Source: Euhalothece natronophila Z-M001 (lineage in GTDB: Bacteria > Cyanobacteriota > Cyanobacteriia > Cyanobacteriales > Rubidibacteraceae). From it: a stretch of DNA of 64,000 nt. The notes under the pieces are model-generated. The model saw only the letters and a program-made list of their open reading frames with translations. It was not told the origin of the DNA and did no database searches. Position numbers and translations under genes: made by a program. Shown piece by piece: positions 34,928 through 44,011 of the stretch (positions are counted from its first letter, which is position 1; each line of letters begins with the position of its first letter). Location: assembly GCF_007904085.1 (NCBI RefSeq), contig NZ_CP042327.1:1-64000 (forward strand). Reading direction: 5' to 3'.

Positions 34928-36850
34928 CTAAACGTTTATTTTCTCAAATTGCTCCCAAGTTTGACCAAAGTCTTCCAATTCTGGGGCGGAACAAACAACG
35001 GTTAAGTAACTCCCATTAATCTGACGTTTAAGACGGCTAATTGCCACGTAAATTGTTGCCAAATCTTGTTCTGAATCCACTCGGTTAATTTGTATCACCA
35101 TTGCAGAAGATTCCCATCCTTTAAAGCTATGAATAGTTGCTGCCTTAACTCGCGCATCACCCATGTAAAATTCTAATTTACGACCTTTTTTTTCTTCATG
35201 GTTTTTTCCAAAGACATGAGCGACCTTAACTCTATTTTGCTTTAACATTTCAACACACTTCAACCCAGAAGGATGATCTTGTGTTAACAGGACAATATCT
35301 GAATAAGACAGGGTATCGGGTTCACTCCAAACTGGCATTTTTAAGACAGCTTTGGTGGTAATTGAAGTTATATCTTTTTGATTATCAACTTGTATCCAAC
35401 GCATTTTAACAGGTGCTACATTGATTTCAGTTTGGGCTGTCTCTGGTTCAGGTAAATTAATAACTGAATTTTCAAGATAGGTTTCAGCAAATTGTTGTAA
35501 AGAAGGGATTAGTTGATTGGGAGTGCGATAACAAGTATCTAACCGAACCCAATCCCCTCTAAAACCGGCTCCATTCATGCTTTCTTCTGTCCAAGCCTGA
35601 GTGCGTTGGTAAAGGTCTTGGGTTTCATCAGCAACTAATAACATTTCTCCATCCTCTCGACAAACTTGACGTAGAGTATTCCACCAATCAAGGTTATAAT
35701 CTTGACCTTCATCGACTAGAATTGCGTCAAAGGTAGGAACAGATTCTAGATTTTGATTAATTGCTTGTTTGGTTAACTGAACTAATTCGACTTCTAGAAT
35801 TTTTGTCAAAATTTCTTGATATTCTTTTTGATCCTGAATACCTTCTAGTTGTTTCCAAAGTTCACGATACTTATTTTGCCAACCAACATCATAACAAACC
35901 TGTTTACACCATTCATGAAAATGACACCAAACAACATTGTTAATCTTCTGTCCTGGCACTTGATGACGAACGGCTAAATCTCTTAGATAATGCCATAAGG
36001 TAATGTTGTAACTCACCACAAGAACATCTTTTCCTTCTGCGGATAATTGCGCTGCGCGACCTGCTAAGACTAATGATTTTCCTGAACCCGCAGACCCTTT
36101 AATCCGACGAAAACCAGTATCCGTGCGACTATTGACTAACTCTTTTTGTTTCTTGTTCAACTCAAGGGGTTGTCGTTGGGTTTTGGCAATATTTGGTTCA
36201 ATTAACCAATGTCGTAAATCTTTCGCTAATTGGGGTTCCATTAGTTTTGATGAGTTCCATCGCGCAGAAGGAAACACTGCCTTAATATCTTTTTGTTCTA
36301 GTGCTTCTTGACCCACAATGGGATAATATTTTTCATTTAATTTAAAGTCTTCAACAAAAGGCTGAAAGAGGTTTTTAACCTTTTGAGTTGGGGCTTTGGT
36401 CATAATTACACCTGCTGTAATGACTGCTTTATATTGATAATTGGCAACTGCTTTGTTAGCAATTCGGGGACAGTATAAATTAACCAGACTCTCTTTATAC
36501 TGCATTACTTTTTCAATGGGATTATCTTTAACTGGAAAATCTTTACCGGTTTTAGACGTTGCCCACAGTTCAGGAAGCCCCGTTTTAGAAAATTTGACTC
36601 GATAAGGCATTGCATCTAAATTCCAATCTTTGACTTCAAAAACAGCAATGCCAACTCTTGGGTTTAATAAAACAAAATCGGGACGCAACCCATTCAAGTG
36701 AGGTTGAATGTAAATTTCCCAATTGGGAGAGAGTTTTTCGTGAAATAGTTCCAACACTTTTTGTTCACCCCAAGTTAAGGGGGTTCTCAGAGAAGAGAGT
36801 TCATTTAGTGCCGGAGAAATAAAGCGGGTTTGAGTTTTCATAAGAGTCAT
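34928..36850 (-). CDS. NERD nuclease-UvrD helicase fusion (copy B)
   Basis: 640 residues. The NERD core is RPDFVLLNPRVGIAVFEVKDW (about 54-74), with the D...E-x-K residues kept. The helicase shows IKGSAGSGKSLVLAG (about 248), ILVDEGQDYNLDWW (about 378), LVADETQDLYQRT and TIYVAISRLKRQI (about 608). The architecture equals that of 30187-32079, but the sequence is far diverged, so the two are not a recent duplicate. It follows a 41-codon basic peptide by 26 bases and heads the operon with the unknown protein and the kinases. Confidence 0.85.
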   Translation of the reverse strand: MTLMKTQTRFISPALNELSSLRTPLTWGEQKVLELFHEKLSPNWEIYIQPHLNGLRPDFVLLNPRVGIAVFEVKDWNLDAMPYRVKFSKTGLPELWATSKTGKDFPVKDNPIEKVMQYKESLVNLYCPRIANKAVANYQYKAVITAGVIMTKAPTQKVKNLFQPFVEDFKLNEKYYPIVGQEALEQKDIKAVFPSARWNSSKLMEPQLAKDLRHWLIEPNIAKTQRQPLELNKKQKELVNSRTDTGFRRIKGSAGSGKSLVLAGRAAQLSAEGKDVLVVSYNITLWHYLRDLAVRHQVPGQKINNVVWCHFHEWCKQVCYDVGWQNKYRELWKQLEGIQDQKEYQEILTKILEVELVQLTKQAINQNLESVPTFDAILVDEGQDYNLDWWNTLRQVCREDGEMLLVADETQDLYQRTQAWTEESMNGAGFRGDWVRLDTCYRTPNQLIPSLQQFAETYLENSVINLPEPETAQTEINVAPVKMRWIQVDNQKDITSITTKAVLKMPVWSEPDTLSYSDIVLLTQDHPSGLKCVEMLKQNRVKVAHVFGKNHEEKKGRKLEFYMGDARVKAATIHSFKGWESSAMVIQINRVDSEQDLATIYVAISRLKRQINGSYLTVVCSAPELEDFGQTWEQFEKINV

Positions 36851-36876
36851 TGATGCACCGTTGAAAAAAATCTTCT

Positions 36877-37002
36877 TTATTGCTTCTTTAGTACCGAACG
36901 CCAGTGATTGATTTGTTTTCGCTTACGACGAGCATTTTGGGGCGTTTTCCTTGCTTTTTTTTTGGCTCCGTCTCGTTTCCATTGGGGTTGTTGGTTCATC
37001 AT
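36877..37002 (-). CDS. 41-residue highly basic peptide upstream of NERD-UvrD
   Basis: Reads MMNQQPQWKRDGAKKKARKT and on to INHWRSVLKKQ, about 40% Lys/Arg. CAGGAAAGG lies just before two adjacent ATG codons. The strand, 26-base spacing and Shine-Dalgarno suggest it is the first gene of the NERD-UvrD/kinase operon. It may be a nucleic-acid-binding peptide or a small regulator. Confidence 0.55.
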   Translation of the reverse strand: MMNQQPQWKRDGAKKKARKTPQNARRKRKQINHWRSVLKKQ

Positions 37003-37093
37003 CCTTTCCTGTTTGCTATTTCTATGATTGAGGAAGATGCGGATTTTGTGTTAATGCTCCACGCGAATGGCGGAGTAAAAGTTGGCTTTGGCT

Positions 37094-37426
37094 TCAAGAT
37101 TCAGAAGCGTTATCGTCGTCGCCTTGGAATCGTTTTCGCGCTCGACTAATGGCAAGCCAATTATCGGTAATGGTAATTAATGACATGATAGGACCAATAT
37201 TTTGACCGCGCTGAAAAGCATTTTTCATATTATCTGTCGGCGCTACGGTTTCCATTAGAAAAACAACCCCAAATGCAGTTCCTCCTAACCAGAGTAGAGG
37301 TTTCCAGCGTTGCGTATATAAGTAGGGCGCGATCGGGATGAAAAATCCTAATACACTCGAAATCCAAATTCGTTTTTTGCTAAGGCGTTGTTGCTTTTGT
37401 TGTTCTAATTCTAAAGGCTGGGTCAT
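37094..37426 (-). CDS. small membrane protein
   Basis: 110 residues from the MTQPLELEQ methionine, preferred because the 48 extra residues of the longer frame are not membrane-protein-like. Two hydrophobic spans: ISSVLGFFIPIAPYLYT (about 23-39) and PLLWLGGTAFGVVFLME (about 44-60). The C-terminus is basic. Resembles small cyanobacterial inner-membrane hypotheticals; no function known. It lies between the NERD cluster and cas1. Confidence 0.55.
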   Translation of the reverse strand: MTQPLELEQQKQQRLSKKRIWISSVLGFFIPIAPYLYTQRWKPLLWLGGTAFGVVFLMETVAPTDNMKNAFQRGQNIGPIMSLITITDNWLAISRARKRFQGDDDNASES

Positions 37427-37782
37427 TGTTTTTGAGCTTTTGCGAACTTGATTATTTTCATTATTGACTTCTTTTTCCAAACTGTTACCTTCTCCTGCGC
37501 GAATAGCCAAAAAAAATTTTTCTTGATACGGAATTGGCTGTTCGCGTAGAAACGGTTTCATCATTCCCATATTCAGAATAATTTGAAGATAGAAATTCTT
37601 TTTGGGAATTGTTCATGTTTTAATCTGCTCGTATCGCTTTTGTCCGTAATATCGCAGTTGCTGGGTTTAACGGTTTGATCGCGTTGTCCTATTTCTGCAA
37701 AGTGGTCAATCTCCCGAATTCGTTCTCTCCCTTAGAGCGCGATCAAAATTCCTCTGATATTGAACCAGATTAAGGAAAACTT

Positions 37783-38766
37783 ATGCACACGCTTTATGTC
37801 GCCCAGCAAGGGTGCTATGTTTGTCGAGAGCAGCAGAAGCTATTGATTAAGAAGGGAGAGGACGTTTTAGGAGAAGTCCAAATTCCTCTTTTGGAACAAG
37901 TTTTAGTGTTTGGTCGCTCTCAAATTACTACCCAAGCGATTCAGGTTTGTCTGCAAGAAGATATTCCCATTGCTTTTTTGTCACGGATGGGCTACTGTTA
38001 TGGGCGCATTATGCCCATTGAGCGGGGATATCGCCAATTGTCCCGCTATCAACAACAGCTAACGCCACAAGAGCGACTGATTATCGCCCAACGCATTGTG
38101 GAAACGAAGTTGAAAAATAGTCGGGTTTTCCTGATGCGGCAATATCGCACTTGCCAGAAGGAGAGTATCTCACTAGCGATTAAGTCTCTTAATTATTTTG
38201 CTCAGAAAACGTTAACGGTGAGTCACCTTGACCAGTTGATGGGAATTGAAGGCTCGGGCGCAGTGCAATATTTTCAAGCTCTTGGGGAGTGTATTGCTTA
38301 TGATGAGTTCAAGTTATTGGCACGCACCCGCCGTCCGCCGACTAATCCCACCAATGCCCTGCTCAGTTTTGGTTATCAAATTTTGTGGAATCATCTGCTG
38401 ACTTTAATCGAAATGCAAGGACTCGATCCTTATTATGCTTGTTTGCATCAAGGCTCAGAACGTCATGCCGCTTTAGCTTCCGACTTGATTGAAGAGTTTC
38501 GGGTTCCTATTGTCGATTCTTTAGTGTTGTGGTTGATTAATACTCGAACCATGAATCCAGAGCAAGATTTTCGCTATCAAGAGGGGGGATGTTTTCTTAA
38601 TGCAGTCGGTCGGAAAAAGTTTCTCAACGCTTGGCTCAAGCGCATGGAACAACCGGTGGGAACTGAAAAACAACCGCGCTGGGATATGCTAACTCGCCAA
38701 ATTCGGCAATATAAGGAGTTTGTTTATCATCCTGTCCAAGGTTATACCCCCTATGAGATTCAATAG
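37783..38766 (+). CDS. cas1: Cas1 integrase
   Basis: 327 residues, the DNA integrase of spacer acquisition. The metal-binding residues are in GIEGSGAVQYF (E about 157), YYACLHQGSERHAALASDL (H about 224) and the SDLIEEFR segment (D/E about 238). RKQ-type N-terminal beta sandwich begins MHTLYVAQQGCYV. Length and sequence fit a type III-associated Cas1 without the reverse transcriptase fusion seen in some relatives. Stop codon is 3 bases before cas2, and array 1 follows, so the adaptation genes run into their own array. Confidence 0.95.
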   Translation: MHTLYVAQQGCYVCREQQKLLIKKGEDVLGEVQIPLLEQVLVFGRSQITTQAIQVCLQEDIPIAFLSRMGYCYGRIMPIERGYRQLSRYQQQLTPQERLIIAQRIVETKLKNSRVFLMRQYRTCQKESISLAIKSLNYFAQKTLTVSHLDQLMGIEGSGAVQYFQALGECIAYDEFKLLARTRRPPTNPTNALLSFGYQILWNHLLTLIEMQGLDPYYACLHQGSERHAALASDLIEEFRVPIVDSLVLWLINTRTMNPEQDFRYQEGGCFLNAVGRKKFLNAWLKRMEQPVGTEKQPRWDMLTRQIRQYKEFVYHPVQGYTPYEIQ

Positions 38767-38769
38767 TTG

Positions 38770-39048
38770 ATGCAATTATACGTCGTTACTTACGATATCC
38801 CATGCGATAAACGGCGTAAGAAAGTTGCAGAGTTATTGGAGGGTTATGGTCAACGGGTACAATTATCGGTGTTTGAATGTTGTCTGGAAAAACAGAAGTA
38901 CGAAGCCCTAAAAAAAAGATTGCAAAAACTGGTAAAACTTGATGAAGATAGTGTCCGCTTTTACCCTCTATCTGCTCATAGTTTGTCCCAAGTGGAAATT
39001 TGGGGTGGGGTTCCTCTTTCTCAACCGCCTGGGTCAACTATCATTTGA
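38770..39048 (+). CDS. cas2: Cas2
   Basis: 92 residues from the ATG at 38770 (a TTG lies one codon earlier). Starts MQLYVVTYDIPCDKRRKKVAELLEGYG with the conserved aspartate after the first strand, then VQLSVFEC, the classic Cas2 core. It bridges two Cas1 dimers during integration. It ends 197 bases before the first repeat of array 1; the leader fills that gap. Confidence 0.95.
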   Translation: MQLYVVTYDIPCDKRRKKVAELLEGYGQRVQLSVFECCLEKQKYEALKKRLQKLVKLDEDSVRFYPLSAHSLSQVEIWGGVPLSQPPGSTII

Positions 39049-39061
39049 TTATCATTCTCAG

Positions 39062-39245
39062 TTTAGGCGATCGCCTCTGGAAATTGCTGTAATACCGATC
39101 CTTTCGTTTACCCGCTCGGTCGCCCACTATTAGGAAGTTCTAGCGATTTAAACTATTTTTCTTTTATGGCAAATAAATTATTTCGCACCCCCCCCTCGGA
39201 AATGGCACTTGCAATCCAGTCAGAGTGGGGGCTAAAATTAGAGGG
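39062..39245 (+). promoter_or_regulatory. CRISPR leader 1
   Basis: About 180 bases closely matching 52047-52226 in front of array 2, including TGTAATACCGAT, CCGCTCGG, TTCTAGCGATTTAAAC and GGAAATGGCACTTGCAATCC. A C-run (about 39188) can pair with AGTGGGGG (about 39226). It should hold the array promoter and the integration signal. Confidence 0.8.
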
Positions 39246-39882
39246 GTCGCTTCCCTACGGGGAAGTGGAATTAATGGAAACCCGTAGGACAAGGGTTGAG
39301 GTATGTATAGGTTAGGATGGGGTCGCTTCCCTACGGGGAAGTGGAATTAATGGAAACCTGAATGTACATATTGGTCTCCTTTGATTATTAATGGTCAACT
39401 AGGTCGCTTCCCTACGGGGAAGTGGAATTAATGGAAACCCCCGTGCTAGAAGTCGGTTTAACTGGGACTCAGACAGGAGTCGCTTCCCTACGGGGAAGTG
39501 GAATTAATGGAAACTTGACTTTAGGTTTATCCCCTTGAAAGACGTTGATAAAGTCGCTTCCCTACGGGGAAGTGGAATTAATGGAAACAAATGTCAGACA
39601 TAGTGTCCTCCGATTGAATTCATCAGTCGCTTCCCTACGGGGAAGTGGAATTAATGGAAACTTGTGCTTGCATTTTAAGTGACCTCGAATTCGTCACTTA
39701 GTCGCTTCCCTACGGGGAAGTGGAATTAATGGAAACTGGTAAATGGAAAGATAATAACACTTCTCTAAAGAAGAAGTCGCTTCCCTACGGGGAAGTGGAA
39801 TTAATGGAAACTAGAGGGACACTACATAGGAGGAATTAAAACTTGAGAGAGTTGTCGCTTCCCTACGGGGAAGTGGAATTAA
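39246..39882 (+). CRISPR. CRISPR array 1: 9 repeats, 8 spacers
   Basis: A 36-base repeat beginning GTCGCTTCCCTACGGGGAAG and ending ATTAATGGAAAC. Repeats start at 39246, 39322, 39403, 39479, 39553, 39626, 39701, 39776 and 39854. The last is cut after AATTAA (39882). Spacers are 40, 45, 40, 38, 37, 39, 39 and 42 bases. The inner CTTCCC/GGGAAG forms a hairpin, and the 3' end AUGGAAAC would be the 8-base crRNA tag typical of type III. Orientation from leader and repeat is plus. Confidence 0.97.
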
Positions 39883-39912
39883 AAAAACCGCCCCTGTTAA
39901 TTAGAGGCGGTT
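39880..39912 (-). terminator. terminator of the cmr/CARF operon
   Basis: Stem ACCGCCCCT (39887-39895) pairs with AGAGGCGGT (39903-39911), one mismatch, followed on minus by a run of seven T. Downstream of the CARF-HEPN gene and touching the truncated last repeat of array 1. Confidence 0.75.
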
Positions 39913-39953
39913 GCTTTACTCGAAAGCGATAAGTTGAAATTTAAGGAAGCAGT

Positions 39954-41681
39954 TTAATTGTCGGAAGCATCAGTCATCAGTAGCGCGATCGCGCTTTCTT
40001 TCGTATTAGAATAAATGTAATAATGGTTATTTTCTACAAACTCCTGACGATAATTGCGATTCAAAGCAACTAAAGGATTCTTCAGAATTTCCGTCAAAAT
40101 GGGAATAATATCATCATAAGTACAGGCTTCTTGAGGTCGATCGCGATTAAAATCCTTAATACGCACCTGAGAAAGTCCTTCTGCATTATGGACTAAATCA
40201 TTCCGTTTCTCAATCCAATAATCAAGGGCTTTGAAAAGTCCTAAAATGCCGTTAAAGGTTCTCCCACTAAACTGAAATTGATGCTGGTTCCAGTTATCTA
40301 AATCAGACTGTAAATTAGAGTTAGTTTGGGCGCGATGTTTAATTAGAATATCAAGATAGTTGCATTTACTATACCGACTAAACTTAATGCTGTAAGGATT
40401 TTCTAAAGAACCTTTTCCTTCTAGCTTCCGAAACTCTTGTAATAAAGGATTGCCAATTTTATTTTGAAGCTGATTAACATTGATTTTCCATTGATCTAAA
40501 TAGTGATATCCTCCTCTTTTCTCAATCAAACGAATAATCGCATTTTCATAAAAAGACCCCACTCTTGCTAAAAAATTAGCGGTTTGGGATAATTCATAGT
40601 AAATTCGACATTGTGTATATAAATTGAGTAAGCTATCATAATTACCCTCATCTAGAAAGTCGCTAAACCTGAAATACTGATTTAGGCTTGATTGATCAGT
40701 TTTATCATCATTGATGATACTGCGACCGCCTTTAATATCAAGATTGAACAAAGAACGTGCTATAGATAAGCCAGCAATTACCAAATCTAACCGTTTTCTA
40801 CTTTGTTTGATTTCTCCCTTCCTTAAAACATCTTTATTATCTAAAAACGTTAAAATAGAATGCCAACTTTTTAAGATACTAATCGCCCCATCAAAGTCCC
40901 ACCGATCTAATAACTGTTGAACTGTTTGATATTTTTGGTTTCGCATATACTTCCAATAAGCCGTTAGCTCACATTCCGAAGGCTGACCTGCTAAGATATT
41001 TTTAACCGATAGTTTGGGTTCAACAAATAACTGCTTGGGAATGGTGGAAGATACCGCTTGTAGCCGTAACGCATTTTGCATTTGGGGCGTTCCCCCCTTG
41101 ATACTGACTAAAATTTCTTCTTGCGAATTTAATTCATGGAAAAAGCGATAGTAAAAATCTAAAAGTAGATCCAGATTGACAGCAAAATCATCAGTATCTG
41201 ACGGAATATATTTTGGGATTAATTCAAATTCCATTTCTCGCCAAAACCATTTCTTTAAGATTTTGAATAAATGAATTGAATCATCCTTATGCTTTTGCGG
41301 TTGATCAGTCACAAAAATAAAAGCCGATCGCGCTTGGAATTGATTTTTAGCTGTGGTTACAATCCCTTGCAAACGACCCGGACTGATACGAGAATGCCAT
41401 TTTCCTTCATCTTGTTCATACGCAGCCAAGAGTTTTTCTGTAAAATCTCGAAAGAAGAATTTTTCTCGTCCCTCAGGTTTAGTTTCAACACCTAACTCAG
41501 GACATAATTTATCTATAACATCGCTTTGACGATATTCTTGATCCCAAACAATTTTTTCTTCTTCCGTTAATTGTGATTCATCTAAGTTCGGTTCATTGCG
41601 ATCAAACCGAATGGGGAGATAGTACCCTTCAACGTTGACAGCTAAGTCGGATGTGCCAATATTTGCGATTAAAATTGTCAT
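39954..41681 (-). CDS. CARF-HEPN ancillary ribonuclease (Csm6/Csx1-like)
   Basis: 575 residues. The N-terminal CARF domain starts MTILIANIGTSDLAV and has ILVSIKGGTPQMQNALRLQAV (about 193-213), the ligand-binding strand-loop pair. The C-terminal HEPN domain carries RNDLVH (about 489-494), the R-x4-H catalytic motif of HEPN RNases. It would be switched on by cyclic oligoadenylate made by Cas10 and cut RNA without sequence choice. It is the last gene of the minus-strand type III-B operon. The family is close to TIGR02710-type CRISPR proteins; exact ring size of the activator cannot be told. Confidence 0.82.
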   Translation of the reverse strand: MTILIANIGTSDLAVNVEGYYLPIRFDRNEPNLDESQLTEEEKIVWDQEYRQSDVIDKLCPELGVETKPEGREKFFFRDFTEKLLAAYEQDEGKWHSRISPGRLQGIVTTAKNQFQARSAFIFVTDQPQKHKDDSIHLFKILKKWFWREMEFELIPKYIPSDTDDFAVNLDLLLDFYYRFFHELNSQEEILVSIKGGTPQMQNALRLQAVSSTIPKQLFVEPKLSVKNILAGQPSECELTAYWKYMRNQKYQTVQQLLDRWDFDGAISILKSWHSILTFLDNKDVLRKGEIKQSRKRLDLVIAGLSIARSLFNLDIKGGRSIINDDKTDQSSLNQYFRFSDFLDEGNYDSLLNLYTQCRIYYELSQTANFLARVGSFYENAIIRLIEKRGGYHYLDQWKINVNQLQNKIGNPLLQEFRKLEGKGSLENPYSIKFSRYSKCNYLDILIKHRAQTNSNLQSDLDNWNQHQFQFSGRTFNGILGLFKALDYWIEKRNDLVHNAEGLSQVRIKDFNRDRPQEACTYDDIIPILTEILKNPLVALNRNYRQEFVENNHYYIYSNTKESAIALLMTDASDN

Positions 41682-41719
41682 TTATTTGTTTGGATATAAG
41701 TTTTCCAATTGGATGTATT

Positions 41720-42136
41720 TTAGAGTTCAAACAAAGTGATTTCAGTGATGGTCTGGAAATCCTTTTGATTAAACGTTGCTATGTCACAAATACCGTTTGC
41801 TAAAGCGATGCTAATAATTTCAAAATCATGGAGTTTCAAACCTGAAGGCTGATAGGATGCAACTAATTCTAGAAACGTTGCTAAAGAATCAGGAGTTGGA
41901 TAAATAATTTCCAATTGCTGAATCAGTTTTTGCAGTAAATTTAACGCGGTTTCAGTACTTAGTCCATATCCCGATGAACGCGTCATAACTGTTAGAAACT
42001 CAGTTATATTTTTTGATGTTGTAAATAACGTTTTATCCTTTTTTTGTAATACAGAGCGAGAAGTAGCATAGAATTGGGAATCTTCATCGATCGCGTAAAC
42101 TAAAATATTAGTATCAACTAGCAACTCATTACTCAT
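41720..42136 (-). CDS. PIN-domain toxin within the III-B operon
   Basis: 138 residues from MSNELLVDTNILVYAIDED, with acidic residues D8, E about 46 (NITEFLTV), D about 99 (LHDFEI) and D about 117-125 (ICDIATFNQKDF). A VapC-like predicted RNase. Start chosen at 42136, giving an 8-base ATGAGTAA overlap with the antitoxin stop; the longer frame adds only four residues. It lies between the Cmr6-Cmr1 fusion and the CARF-HEPN gene. Confidence 0.82.
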   Translation of the reverse strand: MSNELLVDTNILVYAIDEDSQFYATSRSVLQKKDKTLFTTSKNITEFLTVMTRSSGYGLSTETALNLLQKLIQQLEIIYPTPDSLATFLELVASYQPSGLKLHDFEIISIALANGICDIATFNQKDFQTITEITLFEL

Positions 42137-42308
42137 TCGCAATCGCACGTATATCTTGATTGTCTAGTCTTCCTTGCAATTTCATTGCGGGTAAATTTAA
42201 GGCTTCAGATTGATGTTTTTTTAAGGTAACTAAATACCAGTAAACTTTCTTGAGATCAGCTTCAGAAAGATGATCAATTTCTTTTTTTAGATCGTCTTTT
42301 GTAATCAT
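42129..42308 (-). CDS. antitoxin of the operon-embedded PIN pair
   Basis: 59 residues from the ATG (MITKDDLKKEIDHLSEADLKKVYWYLVTLKK); an upstream TTG would add seven residues. The N-terminal helical pattern is common in cyanobacterial antitoxins paired with PIN toxins. It lies 90 bases past the Cmr fusion stop. Confidence 0.7.
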   Translation of the reverse strand: MITKDDLKKEIDHLSEADLKKVYWYLVTLKKHQSEALNLPAMKLQGRLDNQDIRAIANE

Positions 42309-42398
42309 AGTTTGTTGGATTTTTTTCAAAAGCTAACACCTACATTTTATCGTAATGGAATTGTAAAAGCCCCCAAATTGAGGGTAAAATTAAATTAA

Positions 42399-43997
42399 TT
42401 AAGGATAAACCTGGATTGAGTCATTGGGTAAGGCTTGAATAAATCGATCGCGCTGGGGATGTCCCGCACCAAACACACTAACTACTTGATAGGGGTCATC
42501 ATCATCTGGGAAATTAGACTGAATCCAAACATAAGAGGGAATCCCTAATTTTCCCCCAACATTTTTATTACCGCGACGAGTAAAATTGTTATAGCCTTTG
42601 TAATGATCACTACTATAAAGCAACCCTAAGCCTTGTCCAATAACCTTATGTTGGTGTCCTTCACTGTTCCAATTGTTAACCGCTTCTGGATATTTTAAGC
42701 CTGGGGAAGGGACAAGATAAATGATAGCATCATTATTGTTGAGAACATCCTGACAGCGTCGTTTTACAGTTTTCCCCTTCTCTTGAACGTCAATAATTAG
42801 CGGATGATGATCGGGGGGTTGTGCTGAATAAACAGCTTTAAAACTATCTAAAGTATCTTCAATCAACTCAGACCATTCCACTTCATCACAGGGAAGAATC
42901 TGATCGGGAAATTTCCACAGACACCCTCTTAATCTTCCATTATTCCAATGAAGCGGACGACGGGAACCGCGACCAATTCCCCCTAAATGAGAGGCTAATA
43001 ATAAGGTCTGTTCAATCGCTTTATGGTGTTTCTCTGTCTTCGCCTCAATCAAGATGTTTCCCTGACAGAAATAAGGATTATTCCTGTTTCCCATGTCTTC
43101 TTCAGTTAGTTCCACCCCTAAACGAAAACTTCCCTCTTGACTAAGTTGACCGAATAGTTCATTCTCAAATTCTTGGGCAGTTTGATTATTATAAAGTCCT
43201 AGCGCGATCGCGCGAAACCAATATCTCAAAATCCCTCTTAACGCAACTGGACGAAACGTTTTATCTTGATTCGACGCGCCAAACATTCCTTGAGAATAAA
43301 ACTGGAAATGATGAGTGGAACTATGGGGTAAATTTCCTTTTACTGTTGTTCTACCATAACCAGCGCTGACTCTTGAACCAATTCCTGCATGTAAAGCCTG
43401 TTTTAGCCACCCTTTAACAGTTTGGAGATCATCATTTTTTTGTTGTTGATATCTTCCGCGACTGGTAGAAACTAACCCAATTAAAATCTCAGGTTCTTCC
43501 ATTGATAATAGAGGATGAGGAACAGGATTATATTGAACCTGATTGTCTTTCCATGACCATTGGGGGTTCGCCATATCCACACTTAAACAAGGTTCAGTAG
43601 GAAACGCATCTAAAATTTGTACTGTTCCAATTCCTTGATCAATATCCCCTAAAATTCGTTTCACTTCTGCTAAACTAATCTCTTCGTTTTTTGCGTGTTT
43701 TTTCGCTTGGGCTAAGAGCGCCCCTTTGAGACTGCTAGAAGGGATATAGGGAACCCCATAAACGGGATGAAATACAGGCAACAGCAACTCTTGAAATCCT
43801 CTCATTCCGCCGACACGAACCCGCCAAGAAAAGGTTACTTTTAAGGTTTCATCGGCTAAATTCTCTGTTTTTTGTGTTAACTGTTGATAGACTTTTCCAC
43901 ATTTTCCTTCAGCATTTGCAACTGATTCCAAACTCTGATTTCTATCTTGATCTGTTTCAAAGTTTTTTGAGTTTAATTCTTGTAAAGGATTTACCAT
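42399..43997 (-). CDS. Cmr6-Cmr1 fusion protein
   Basis: 532 residues joining two RAMP subunits. The first half has VYGVPYIPSSSLKGALLAQAKK (about 79-100) and ASAGYG-like glycine loops (RVSAGYGRTTVKG, about 207), as in Cmr6. The second half starts FRPVALRGILRYWFRAIALGLYN (about 246) with ENELFGQLSQEGSFRLGVE, as in Cmr1. Cmr1 binds the crRNA 3' end region beside Cmr6 in the complex, so a fusion keeps neighbours together. Cmr1 and Cmr6 are absent as separate genes, supporting the assignment. Starts 14 bases after cmr5. Confidence 0.87.
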   Translation of the reverse strand: MVNPLQELNSKNFETDQDRNQSLESVANAEGKCGKVYQQLTQKTENLADETLKVTFSWRVRVGGMRGFQELLLPVFHPVYGVPYIPSSSLKGALLAQAKKHAKNEEISLAEVKRILGDIDQGIGTVQILDAFPTEPCLSVDMANPQWSWKDNQVQYNPVPHPLLSMEEPEILIGLVSTSRGRYQQQKNDDLQTVKGWLKQALHAGIGSRVSAGYGRTTVKGNLPHSSTHHFQFYSQGMFGASNQDKTFRPVALRGILRYWFRAIALGLYNNQTAQEFENELFGQLSQEGSFRLGVELTEEDMGNRNNPYFCQGNILIEAKTEKHHKAIEQTLLLASHLGGIGRGSRRPLHWNNGRLRGCLWKFPDQILPCDEVEWSELIEDTLDSFKAVYSAQPPDHHPLIIDVQEKGKTVKRRCQDVLNNNDAIIYLVPSPGLKYPEAVNNWNSEGHQHKVIGQGLGLLYSSDHYKGYNNFTRRGNKNVGGKLGIPSYVWIQSNFPDDDDPYQVVSVFGAGHPQRDRFIQALPNDSIQVYP

Positions 43998-44011
43998 TTG
44001 AACGATTCTCC

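Noticed and set aside
30187-36850. The two NERD-UvrD genes as a recent tandem duplication
   Set aside because: They share architecture and motifs only; the sequences differ too much and the strands are opposite.
37094-37570. 158-residue version of the membrane protein
   Set aside because: The first 48 residues are not membrane-protein-like; the inner ATG at 37426 gives a typical start.
39246-39882. Type I-D or I-A assignment of the arrays
   Set aside because: The repeat end ATGGAAAC and the only effector genes present (cmr) point to type III-B.
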